Shown here: piece after piece, positions 5,561 to 11,588 of the stretch
Position numbering within the stretch: position 1 is the first letter of the stretch
Layout of the letters: the number at the start of each line of letters is the position of its first letter
Origin: an uncultured bacterium
GTDB lineage: Bacteria; Bacillota; Clostridia; Oscillospirales; Oscillospiraceae
Direction of reading: 5' to 3'
Assembly (NCBI GenBank): GCA_949286295.1
Contig: CASECK010000042.1
Coordinates: 1 to 11,588 of the forward strand
Length of the DNA: 11,588 bases
The notes under the pieces: model-generated
What the model was told of the DNA's origin: nothing
Databases searched by the model: none
Seen by the model: only the letters and a program-made list of their open reading frames with translations
Made by a program: the position numbers and the translations under genes

Positions 5561-7323
5561 AGCTTCTCCTCCACATATGCTTTCTTTTGTTGATACTTTT
5601 TCTGGGCGGCCCGGAGCAGGTCGTCCCCCCGCTCCCCGCCGCCTCTCAGCAGGGCCTCGCCCCGAATCACGGCAATGTAGTCCCCGATGGCCCGCGCCCC
5701 GTTGGCGGCGGACTCCGGCTGGGCCGCCACCTGGGCCAGGTGGTCCATCTCCTGGCTGGTAAATTCCTGGGCCAGCGCCGCCAGATGGGTGGACAGCCCC
5801 TCCCCGGCCCTGCGCCGGAGCTGGTCAAAGGCCCGGCCCAACAGCGGAGAGGAGAACTCCGCCCCGGTGATGTCCCCCATCTGTCCGGCCAGGCCCGGGT
5901 CCAAAATCAGCAGCCGAATCAGTCCCTCCTCCGCCCGGGCGGAGCGGATGTTGTCATAGCGCAGCCCCCTGGCCCTGGGCTGGAGCTGCGTGGCCGGGGC
6001 CATATCCCGGCGCTCCTGCCGCCGCTTCTCCCGGCGCAGCCGGTCCCGGAAGGCCCTGTCCACCTCTAACTTCATGGTCTGGGCGGTGACCCCCGCCGTC
6101 TGGGCGGCGTGCCCCCCGTAAATCTCCCGCTCCACCGCCGAGGGCAGGGAGGAAATCAGCTGGGCCGCCTCCTGAAGAAAGGCCACCTTCTGGGCGTCAT
6201 CCGTCAAATCGAATTTTTTCTGAATCTGACCCAGGCGGTAATCCACCTGGTTCTCGCTCTGGTCCAGCAGCCGGGCGAAGGCCTCCCGGCCGTAGGCCTT
6301 GATAAACTCGTCCGGGTCCTTGGCCCCCTGCATCCGCAGCACCCGCACCTTCAGCCCCGCCTTCTCCAGCAGGGGGATGGCCCGCTGGGCGGCGGCCACC
6401 CCGGCCCCGTCGCCGTCGTAGGCGATGACGGCCTGCTTGAAGTAGCGGGCCAGCAGCTGGCCGTGCTCCTCGGTGAGGGCGGTGCCCAGCGAGGCCACCG
6501 CGCTGTCAAAGCCCGCCTGGTGCAGGGAGATGGTATCCATATACCCCTCCGTCAGGATGACCCGTCCGGCTTTGGAGGTCTTGGCGATGTTCAGGGCGAA
6601 CACATTGCGGCTTTTGTTGTACACCGGGGTGTCCGGGGAGTTGAGGTATTTGGGGGTGCCGTCGTCCATCACCCGGCCGCCAAAGCCGATGACGTTGCCC
6701 CGCACGTCGATGATGGGGAAGATGACCCGGTTGCGGAAGCGGTCATAGATGCGCCCGTCCTTGTTGCTCACCGCCAGCCCCGCGTCCAGCAGGTCCCGCT
6801 TGTCATAGCCCTGCCTGGCCATCTCGGCAATCAGCCCGTCCCACCGGTCGGGGGCGAAGCCCAGCCCGAACCGGGTGAGGGTGCCCCGGCTCAGGCCCCG
6901 GCCCAGCAGGTATTCCAGCCCCCGGGCCCCCTCCGGGGCGTGGAGCCAGCTGTGGAAGGTCCGGGCAGCCGCTTTGTTAATCTCCAAAATCTTCTCCCGG
7001 CGCTCCCGCATCCCGGCGCCGCCCCCCGCCGTCTCGGGCACGGCCATCCCGGCCCGCTTGGCCAGGACGGCCACCGCGTCCCGGAAGGGCAGGTTCTCCA
7101 GCTCCATCACATAGTTGATGACCCCGCCCCCCTTGCCGCAGCCGAAGCACTTGTACATCTGCCGGTCGGGCACCACGTGGAAGGAGGGGGTCTTTTCGCT
7201 GTGAAAGGGGCAGCAGCCCCAGTAGCTGTTCCCCTTTTTGGTCAGTCTCACTGTCTCGGACACCAGGTCCACAATGTCCGTGCGGGCGATCAGCTCGTCC
7301 AAAAACCGCTCCGGCAGGGGCAC
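5557..7323 (-). CDS. dnaG: DNA primase
   Basis: DNA primase synthesises the RNA primers for Okazaki fragments and restart, working with the replicative helicase. The product has 588 residues, typical length. The N-terminal CHC2 zinc finger has ligands Cys38, His41, Cys59 and Cys62 (CPFHSEKTPSF and KCFGCGKGG). The catalytic core follows (FRNRVIFPIIDVRGNVIGFGG, 196-216). The Toprim domain carries Glu259 (TEGYMD) and the metal-binding pair Asp303/Asp305 (AYDGDGAG). The remaining C-terminal part is the more variable helicase-interaction region. The start is GTG at 7323-7321, chosen because AGGAGGG (7337-7331 on this strand) lies seven bases upstream and the protein then begins FLDELIARTDIVDLV, as in relatives. 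It lies 70 bases after dgt and overlaps sigA by four bases. Confidence 0.98.
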   Translation of the reverse strand: MPLPERFLDELIARTDIVDLVSETVRLTKKGNSYWGCCPFHSEKTPSFHVVPDRQMYKCFGCGKGGGVINYVMELENLPFRDAVAVLAKRAGMAVPETAGGGAGMRERREKILEINKAAARTFHSWLHAPEGARGLEYLLGRGLSRGTLTRFGLGFAPDRWDGLIAEMARQGYDKRDLLDAGLAVSNKDGRIYDRFRNRVIFPIIDVRGNVIGFGGRVMDDGTPKYLNSPDTPVYNKSRNVFALNIAKTSKAGRVILTEGYMDTISLHQAGFDSAVASLGTALTEEHGQLLARYFKQAVIAYDGDGAGVAAAQRAIPLLEKAGLKVRVLRMQGAKDPDEFIKAYGREAFARLLDQSENQVDYRLGQIQKKFDLTDDAQKVAFLQEAAQLISSLPSAVEREIYGGHAAQTAGVTAQTMKLEVDRAFRDRLRREKRRQERRDMAPATQLQPRARGLRYDNIRSARAEEGLIRLLILDPGLAGQMGDITGAEFSSPLLGRAFDQLRRRAGEGLSTHLAALAQEFTSQEMDHLAQVAAQPESAANGARAIGDYIAVIRGEALLRGGGERGDDLLRAAQKKYQQKKAYVEEKL

Positions 7324-7342
7324 GGCTACTCCCTCCTCTCTC

Positions 7343-7358
7343 CGGGGGCGCGCCCCCG
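7343..7358 (-). other. Perfect palindrome between dgt and dnaG, next to the dnaG ribosome site
   Basis: CGGGGGCGCGCCCCCG is a 16-base palindrome that folds into a 6-bp GC hairpin with a CGCG loop. It ends five bases before the dnaG ribosome site (7337-7331). It has no T-run in the minus direction, so it is more likely a processing, stability or translation-tuning element than a terminator. On the plus strand a run of seven Ts (7365-7371) follows six bases later, but no plus-strand gene needs it. Confidence 0.5.
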
Positions 7359-7393
7359 TCCATCTTTTTTTCCCAGCTTTTTGCCGCCCGGCC

Positions 7394-8398
7394 CTATTTC
7401 AGCGTCCAGCCTTTGGGGATGAACAGCTGCTTATAGGTCTCCACCGCAAAGGGGTCGGTCATGCCGGAGATATAGTCGCACACCGCCCGCTCCACGCCCT
7501 CCTCCTCCCGAATGTTCTGGAAGTCGGCGGGCAACTGGTCCGGCTGGCTCCGGTAGTGCTCAAACAGCCGCCGGAGCATCTCCTGGGCCTTGCCCTCCTC
7601 CCCCTTGGCCAGGGGGTTGGTGTAGACGCTCTCAAACATAAAGTCCTTCAGGGCCAGCATGGCCTCCTCCACCGGGGGAGTCTGGCAGATACGCTCCTGG
7701 CCACGGCTGGCGGCCACGGCGTCCTTGACCAGGGTGTCGATTCGCTCCCCGTGGGTGAACCCCAGCACCCGGGAGACCTCCAGGGGGATGTCCATGGGGT
7801 AGATGATGCCGCCCCGCAGGGCGTCCTCGATATCGTGGTTGATATAGGCGATGTGGTCGGCCAGCCGGACCACCTGCCCCTCCAGGGTGGCGGCCGGCTC
7901 GCCCCTGGTGTGGCACACGATTCCGTTGCGCACCTCCCAGGTCAGGTTCAGGCCCTCCCCGTTTTTCTCCAGCCGGTCCACCACCCGCAGGGACTGGCGG
8001 AAGTGGGCAAAGCCCCCGGGCATCAGCTCGTTGAGCGCCCGCTCACCGGCGTGGCCGAAGGGGGTGTGCCCCAGGTCGTGGCCCAGGGCGACGGCCTCGG
8101 TCAGGTCCTCGTTGAGGGACAGGGCCCGGGCAATGGTCCGGGCGATGCGGCTGACCTCCAGGGTGTGGGTCATCCGGGTGCGGTAGTGGTCCCCCTCGGG
8201 CTGGAGGAACACCTGGGTCTTATGCTTCAGCCGCCGGAACGCCTTGGAGTAGACGATTCGGTCGGTGTCCCGCTGGAAGGGGGTGCGCACATCGCACTCC
8301 TCCTCCGGCCTGACCCGCCCCCGGCTGCGGGCGGAGGGGCAGGCCAGGGGGGAGAGCGCGGCCTCCTCCCGCTGTTGGAGCTGTTGGCGCAGGGTCAT
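7394..8398 (-). CDS. dgt: Deoxyguanosinetriphosphate triphosphohydrolase-like HD-domain protein
   Basis: This is an HD-superfamily dNTPase that splits dNTPs into deoxynucleoside and triphosphate, tuning precursor pools. The product has 334 residues, usual for the Gram-positive group. The metal-binding HD residues are His78 (TRMTHTLEVSR), His107-Asp108 (ALGHDLGHTPFGH) and Asp181 (ADHIAYINHD). The N-terminus (SRGRVRPEEECDVRTPFQRDTDRI and RRLKHKTQVFL) is characteristic of the family. The ATG at 8398-8396 is preferred over a GTG at 8419: GGGAGG lies nine bases upstream of the ATG and the protein then begins MTLRQQLQQRE, as homologues do. It leads the dgt-dnaG-sigA block, an order seen in other Clostridia. 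The substrate is assigned from the family, and many relatives act on several dNTPs. Confidence 0.93.
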   Translation of the reverse strand: MTLRQQLQQREEAALSPLACPSARSRGRVRPEEECDVRTPFQRDTDRIVYSKAFRRLKHKTQVFLQPEGDHYRTRMTHTLEVSRIARTIARALSLNEDLTEAVALGHDLGHTPFGHAGERALNELMPGGFAHFRQSLRVVDRLEKNGEGLNLTWEVRNGIVCHTRGEPAATLEGQVVRLADHIAYINHDIEDALRGGIIYPMDIPLEVSRVLGFTHGERIDTLVKDAVAASRGQERICQTPPVEEAMLALKDFMFESVYTNPLAKGEEGKAQEMLRRLFEHYRSQPDQLPADFQNIREEEGVERAVCDYISGMTDPFAVETYKQLFIPKGWTLK

Positions 8399-8407
8399 GT
8401 CGAATCG

Positions 8408-8413
8408 CCTCCC
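8408..8413 (-). promoter_or_regulatory. Ribosome binding site that sets the dgt start
   Basis: GGGAGG on the minus strand, nine bases before the ATG at 8398. It lies inside the longer open frame that begins at 8419, so it argues for the shorter protein. Confidence 0.75.
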
Positions 8414-8429
8414 GGGCACAGAATCTCAA

Positions 8430-8490
8430 CTTATACTCTCTTATACGAAATTTCCCGCCGGATTCCTCTTTTTCCGAAAAACTTTTTTAT
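8430..8490 (-). promoter_or_regulatory. Tentative promoter region for dgt-dnaG-sigA
   Basis: The 157-base gap between the nuclease and dgt is AT-rich in this part, unlike its surroundings. On the minus strand it holds two copies of GTATAAG (8446-8440 and 8436-8430), each containing a -10-like TATAAG. Upstream are runs of A and T (about 8466-8490) resembling an UP element. No good -35 hexamer is present at the right distance (GAGGAA at 17 bases is poor), so the call is weak. Confidence 0.35.
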
Positions 8491-8555
8491 CCCGCCCGGT
8501 CCCGTGCGCGCCGCCGGAGTTCAGACGGAGCGGGGGCCAGGCCGCCCCCGGCGCC

Positions 8556-9452
8556 CTATGGCCGGCACTGTCCGCAGGGCTCATAGCCCCGCTCCAGCAG
8601 CTGCTGCCGGCTCTCCCGCGTCTGCTCGCGGTTCTGGGGCTTGATGGAGGCCGCCCCGGCGCAGTCGGGGAGGTGGAACTTTTTGGAGTTTTTATTCAGG
8701 ATATAGGTGACCTCCCCCTCCTCCGGCCCGGACGCCTCCCCGGCCGGCAAGTCCCCCTCCAGATGGCTGTCCCCGGTGGCGTAGTCGATGACCACCCCGG
8801 GCTGGACGTTGTAGGCGTAGACATTGAAGCACACGCCGGCCCCCTCGTCCTCCACCGACCAGCCCTCCAGCTGCACCCCCCGGGCCAGCAGCTCCTCTCC
8901 CTCAAAGATGGGGGTGGCCCGGTAGAGCACGTGGTTGCCCGTGCGCTGGACGTACTCGGCCACCAGGTTCTCAAAGGGGAGCATCCCCTCCACGTTGAGA
9001 TAGCGGGTGCCGGTAATCAGGTTCTCCTCGTTGGCGTTCTCACCGGTGAGCTGAAAGCCGATGAGGTGGCAGCGGTTGTAGAGGTACTTGCCGTCCACGC
9101 AGTCGTATTTCACCAGGTGCCAGCCGGTGGGCTTCACCTGGCCGATGGAGCCCCGCTCCCCGGTGGGCATGGTCTCCCACCCCACCCGGGCCACCGCCTG
9201 GACGCACCGCCCCTGCCAGTCCAGCGGGGCGTAGTACTCCCCTTGAATATCCTGCCTGTCCTGCTGGGTAAAGCCGGGGACATTCCCCTCCACCTCCACA
9301 TAGGGCTGGCCGGACCACTGGGGCACCTGGTCCAGGGGGATGTGGGGCGCGCTGTCCCGGCACCCGGCCAGGGCCAGCAGAAGCAGCAGGAGCAGCAATC
9401 CCCGGTTTAGTCTTTTCACTCCGCCCGCCCCCGTTCTTGCCTTCGCGTTCAT
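8556..9452 (-). CDS. Lipoprotein DNA/RNA non-specific endonuclease with C-terminal metal-binding tail
   Basis: A surface-anchored or secreted nuclease of the DNA/RNA non-specific family (beta-beta-alpha metal type), likely acting outside the membrane in scavenging or DNA turnover. From the ATG at 9452 it has 298 residues: a basic n-region, a run of eight leucines and the lipobox LAGC with lipidated Cys31. The nuclease core has the catalytic histidine in YNRCHLIGFQLTGEN (His129), with the metal-binding asparagine probably Asn144 in ENLITGTRYLNVEGMLPFE. Residues about 250-298 (YILNKNSKKFHLPDC...CGQCRP; His260, Cys264, Cys293, Cys296) look like the Ada-like zinc-binding tail attached to many Firmicutes surface nucleases. 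The start is set by AGGGAG (9464-9459) six bases upstream; the frame is open to 9497 but that part overlaps nhaC. The ATG overlaps the nhaC stop as ATGA. Confidence 0.9.
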   Translation of the reverse strand: MNAKARTGAGGVKRLNRGLLLLLLLLALAGCRDSAPHIPLDQVPQWSGQPYVEVEGNVPGFTQQDRQDIQGEYYAPLDWQGRCVQAVARVGWETMPTGERGSIGQVKPTGWHLVKYDCVDGKYLYNRCHLIGFQLTGENANEENLITGTRYLNVEGMLPFENLVAEYVQRTGNHVLYRATPIFEGEELLARGVQLEGWSVEDEGAGVCFNVYAYNVQPGVVIDYATGDSHLEGDLPAGEASGPEEGEVTYILNKNSKKFHLPDCAGAASIKPQNREQTRESRQQLLERGYEPCGQCRP

Positions 9453-10783
9453 CTTTTTCTCCCTGTTCCGGCGCCCACCACGATATAGACCAGGCACGCC
9501 GCGGCCAGCAGGTAGGGGTAGAACAGGTTGGGGATAATCTCAAAGGCGGACACCGTCCCGCCCAGGTCCAGGGCGGCGGAGACGGCGATGAGCATCTGGG
9601 CCCCGTAGGGCAGGATGCCCTGGAAGATGCAGGAGAAGGTGTCCAGCAGCGAGGCGGACTCCTTGGGGCTGATGCCATACTCCTGGCTGATCTCCCGGGC
9701 GATGGGACCGGCCATCACAATGGCCACGGTGTTGTTGGCCGTGGCAATATCCATGGCCCCCACCAGCAGCCCCACGCCCAACCGGCCGCCCACTCTCCCC
9801 CGGAACACCCGGCGAATGAAGGCCAGCAGGGCCTCAAAGCCGCCGTACTCCCGAATCAGGGCGCACATGGCGGACACCAGGACGGTGACCATCACCGTCT
9901 CAAACATCCCCGAGGCGCCGGACCCCATACCGGCCAGCATGGTCATAAAGTCCATGGCGCCGGTGGCCAGGGTGATGGCCGCCCCGGAGAGGATTCCCAC
10001 CAGCAGCACCGCGAACACGTGAAAGCCCATCAGTCCCCCCGCCAGCACCAGCACATAGGGCAGCAGCAAAACCAGGTTGAAGTCCGGAATCGCAATCTGC
10101 TCCACCCCCGCCTGGACGGACACGGCCAGGATGACCGCCACCGTGGCCAGGGCGGCTGGGATGGCAAGCTTCACATTGGCCCGGAACTTGTCCCGCATCC
10201 CGCAGCCCTGGGTGGAACAGGCGGCGATGGTGGTGTCCGAGATAAAGGACAGGTTGTCCCCGAACATGGCGCCCCCCATCACCGAGCCGATGCACAGGGG
10301 CAGGGAGAAGCCGGACACCCCGGCCACCGCCACGGCGATGGGGGTGATAAGGGTGATGGTGCCGGTGGAGGTGCCCATGGCGGTGGACACAAAGCAGGAG
10401 GCCACGAACAACACCGCCACCGAGGCCCAGGCGGGGGTGATGGACAGCAGGAAATAGGCCACCGCCTCGGCGCTGTCCCGGCCGGTGACCCCCACGAACA
10501 CCCCCGCCGCCAGGAAGATGAGAATCATGGTCATGATGTTCTTGTCGCCCACGCCCTGCCCCATGACGGCCAGCTTCTCCTCCAGGCTCAGCGCCCGGTT
10601 TTGCAGGCAGGCCGCCAGCAGCGCCGCCAGAAACACCACCACGATGGGGACCTGATAAAAGCCCATCTCCACCCCTAAGCCGTACTCAAACACAAAGCCC
10701 ATCCCCAGATAGAGCACCAAAAAAATGCCGATGGGCAGCAGCGCCATCGGGTTGCTCTGTCTGTGTTTTGTTTTGCCGTCCAT
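9449..10783 (-). CDS. nhaC: NhaC-family Na+/H+ antiporter
   Basis: A membrane antiporter of the NhaC family, exchanging Na+ for H+; some relatives (MleN) instead exchange malate/H+ for lactate/Na+. The product has 444 residues and about 11-12 hydrophobic segments. Family hallmarks are the CFVSTAMGTSTGTITLITP stretch (130-148), GGAMFGDNLSFISDTTIAA (170-188) with its conserved acidic residues inside a membrane segment, and TANNTVAIVMAGP in the C-terminal half. The ATG at 10783 follows AGAGGAG with a spacing of about eight bases, downstream of a consensus promoter. It overlaps the nuclease gene by four bases (ATGA), so the two are translated from one message. The exact exchanged ions cannot be decided from sequence alone; the symbol is by family. 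Confidence 0.9.
   Translation of the reverse strand: MDGKTKHRQSNPMALLPIGIFLVLYLGMGFVFEYGLGVEMGFYQVPIVVVFLAALLAACLQNRALSLEEKLAVMGQGVGDKNIMTMILIFLAAGVFVGVTGRDSAEAVAYFLLSITPAWASVAVLFVASCFVSTAMGTSTGTITLITPIAVAVAGVSGFSLPLCIGSVMGGAMFGDNLSFISDTTIAACSTQGCGMRDKFRANVKLAIPAALATVAVILAVSVQAGVEQIAIPDFNLVLLLPYVLVLAGGLMGFHVFAVLLVGILSGAAITLATGAMDFMTMLAGMGSGASGMFETVMVTVLVSAMCALIREYGGFEALLAFIRRVFRGRVGGRLGVGLLVGAMDIATANNTVAIVMAGPIAREISQEYGISPKESASLLDTFSCIFQGILPYGAQMLIAVSAALDLGGTVSAFEIIPNLFYPYLLAAACLVYIVVGAGTGRKR
9459..9464 (-). promoter_or_regulatory. Ribosome binding site of the nuclease gene inside nhaC
   Basis: AGGGAG on the minus strand lies within the last codons of nhaC, six bases before the ATG at 9452, supporting the short start and translational coupling. 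Confidence 0.75.
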
Positions 10784-10839
10784 CTCAACCGCTCCTCTTT
10801 TTCCGCCGCCGCGGCGCAGGGTTTTTCTGTTTTCTTCCC

Positions 10840-10868
10840 ATTTTAGAGGAAATTCCGCCCCCTGTCAA
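10840..10868 (-). promoter_or_regulatory. Sigma-A promoter for nhaC and the nuclease
   Basis: On the minus strand TTGACA (10868-10863, perfect -35) is followed after exactly 17 bases by TAAAAT (10845-10840, five of six at -10). The expected transcript starts near 10833, about 50 bases before the nhaC ATG, with a GC-rich leader. Confidence 0.88.
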
Positions 10869-10895
10869 TGGCCGGCAACCTCCCGCCCGGCGGGG

Positions 10896-10928
10896 CATAG
10901 AATGGCGTGCCCCCCTCTCAGGGGGCGC
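10896..10928 (+). promoter_or_regulatory. Upstream region of the amidase gene: possible -10 and leader hairpin
   Basis: CATAGAAT (10896-10903) contains TAGAAT, a four-of-six match to the sigma-A -10, but no -35 is recognisable 16-18 bases upstream. Just after it GTGCCCCC (10907-10914) pairs with GGGGGCGC (10921-10928), one pair being G-T, around CTCTCA. The hairpin ends shortly before the ribosome site AAGGAGG, so it could reduce translation. Promoter identity is uncertain. Confidence 0.3.
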
Positions 10929-10947
10929 AGAAAGCAAGGAGGCTGTT

Positions 10948-11588
10948 ATGAAACTTGAACTGAAGCAGCAGTTTCTCACCAAAAACGACTGCTACCGGGA
11001 GGGCCTCCCCCTGAATCCCAAGGGCGTCATGGTCCACTCCACCGGGGTGGCCCAGCCCAACCCCCAGGTGTTCATCCGCAGCTGGAACCGCCCCGGCGTG
11101 TCCAAGTGCGTCCACGCCTTTGTCTCCCGGGAGGGGGCCGTTCAGACCCTGCCCTGGACGGTGCGGGGCTGGCACGCGGGGACGGGGACCAGCGGCCGCA
11201 GTGCCAACGACACCCACATCGCCTTCGAGTGCTGCGAGCCCGCCGGCCACACCTATCAGGGGGGCGAGATGGTGGACTACGACGCGCAGGCCAACCAGGC
11301 CTATTTTGACAGCCTGTACCGCCACGCCGTCCAGCTGACCGCCATGCTGTGCCGGGACTTCTCCCTGGACCCTCTGAAGCCCGGCGTGGTCATCTGCCAC
11401 GCCGAGGGCTATGACCTGGGGGTGGCCAGCCGCCACGGCGACGTGCTCCACTGGTGGCCCAAACACGGGGTGAGCATGGACCAGTTCCGCCGGGACGTGG
11501 CCGCCGTAATGCTGGGGGGCAGTCTGGAGGAAGAGGAGGACGACGGGATGACCCAGCAGCGCTTTGACGAGATGATGGACGCCTACCT
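10948..11588 (+). CDS. N-acetylmuramoyl-L-alanine amidase (Amidase_2), 3' truncated
   Basis: A zinc-dependent amidase cleaving the bond between N-acetylmuramic acid and L-alanine in peptidoglycan. 213 codons are visible and the frame runs off the window. Zinc and active-site residues fit the T7-lysozyme/PGRP fold: His30 in GVMVHSTG, then CHAEGYDLGVASRHGD and LHWWPKHG, whose His168 and a further acidic or histidine ligand complete the site. The conserved HIAFECCEPAG (90-100) and WHAG (75-78) are also present. From about residue 192 an acidic linker (SLEEEEDDG) leads into MTQQRFDEMMDAYL, the start of a C-terminal extension whose nature is outside the window. There is no signal peptide at the N-terminus (MKLELKQQFLTKNDCY), as in phage-derived endolysins released by holins. 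The ATG follows AAGGAGG with a six-base spacing. It is divergent from nhaC. No phage genes are visible to the left. Confidence 0.92.
   Translation, partial: MKLELKQQFLTKNDCYREGLPLNPKGVMVHSTGVAQPNPQVFIRSWNRPGVSKCVHAFVSREGAVQTLPWTVRGWHAGTGTSGRSANDTHIAFECCEPAGHTYQGGEMVDYDAQANQAYFDSLYRHAVQLTAMLCRDFSLDPLKPGVVICHAEGYDLGVASRHGDVLHWWPKHGVSMDQFRRDVAAVMLGGSLEEEEDDGMTQQRFDEMMDAY

Noticed and set aside
8399..8419. GTG at 8419 as the dgt start
   Set aside because: It places the GGGAGG ribosome site inside the coding sequence; the ATG at 8398 matches homologue N-termini.
8531..8550. CGGGGGC/GCCCCCG hairpin just after the nuclease stop as a terminator
   Set aside because: On the minus strand it is not followed by a T-run, so termination there is not supported.
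9453..9497. Start at 9497 for the nuclease
   Set aside because: It would overlap nhaC by about 50 bases and put a charged stretch before the signal peptide. The ATG at 9452 has AGGGAG at six bases.
4286..10678. Several 380-470 codon plus-strand frames opposite sigA, dnaG, dgt, the nuclease and nhaC
   Set aside because: High GC leaves antisense frames open. The translations are repetitive Gly, Pro, His and Leu sequence with no family features.
1..11588. CRISPR array, tRNA, rRNA or insertion sequence
   Set aside because: No regularly spaced repeats, no recognisable tRNA or rRNA segment and no transposase-like protein are found.

Overview
The window comes from a chromosome of a high-GC member of the Firmicutes. 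It most resembles gut Clostridia of the Oscillospiraceae type (Flavonifractor, Pseudoflavonifractor or Lawsonibacter relatives). That placement is inferred from three things: strong AGGAGG-type ribosome sites, a Gram-positive style SigA, DnaG and lipoprotein set, and very GC-rich coding sequence. There are nine protein genes (the first and last cut by the window edges), one possible 18-codon leader ORF, two strong sigma-A-type promoters and three intrinsic terminators. I recognise no tRNA, rRNA, insertion sequence or CRISPR array, and no gene-free stretch exceeds about 220 bases.

Left part, plus strand. The 3' end of a polar amino-acid ABC transporter ATPase (1-436) is closed by a terminator. 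An AGCS-family sodium:amino-acid symporter follows (559-1926). A near-consensus promoter overlapping its stop codon starts the housekeeping pair acpP (1997-2230) and rnc (2298-2969), which are separated by a perfect 12-bp hairpin. Downstream is a 222-base hairpin-rich stretch and then a distinctly AT-richer gene (3192-4088). It encodes a GrpB-type nucleotidyltransferase-fold domain fused to a cytidine/blasticidin-deaminase-type zinc domain. Directly before it is an intrinsic terminator embedded in a short ORF with its own ribosome site, and I see no promoter between that terminator and the gene. This arrangement suggests conditional read-through and is the most interesting part of the window.

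Middle and right part, minus strand. A symmetrical 19-bp terminator (4113-4156) separates the fusion gene from a convergent minus-strand array. In transcription order the array is nhaC-type antiporter (10783-9449), lipoprotein DNA/RNA non-specific nuclease (9452-8556), dgt (8398-7394), dnaG (7323-5557) and sigA (5560-4247). The nhaC-nuclease and dnaG-sigA junctions are both ATGA overlaps, which suggests translational coupling. A consensus promoter (10868-10840) drives nhaC. The dgt-dnaG-sigA block is a macromolecular-synthesis operon variant combining dNTP hydrolysis, replication priming and the primary sigma factor. At the right edge a divergent plus-strand gene encodes a zinc-dependent N-acetylmuramoyl-L-alanine amidase, cut by the window end.

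Most of the window is ordinary housekeeping and transport DNA. The unusual material lies between rnc and sigA.
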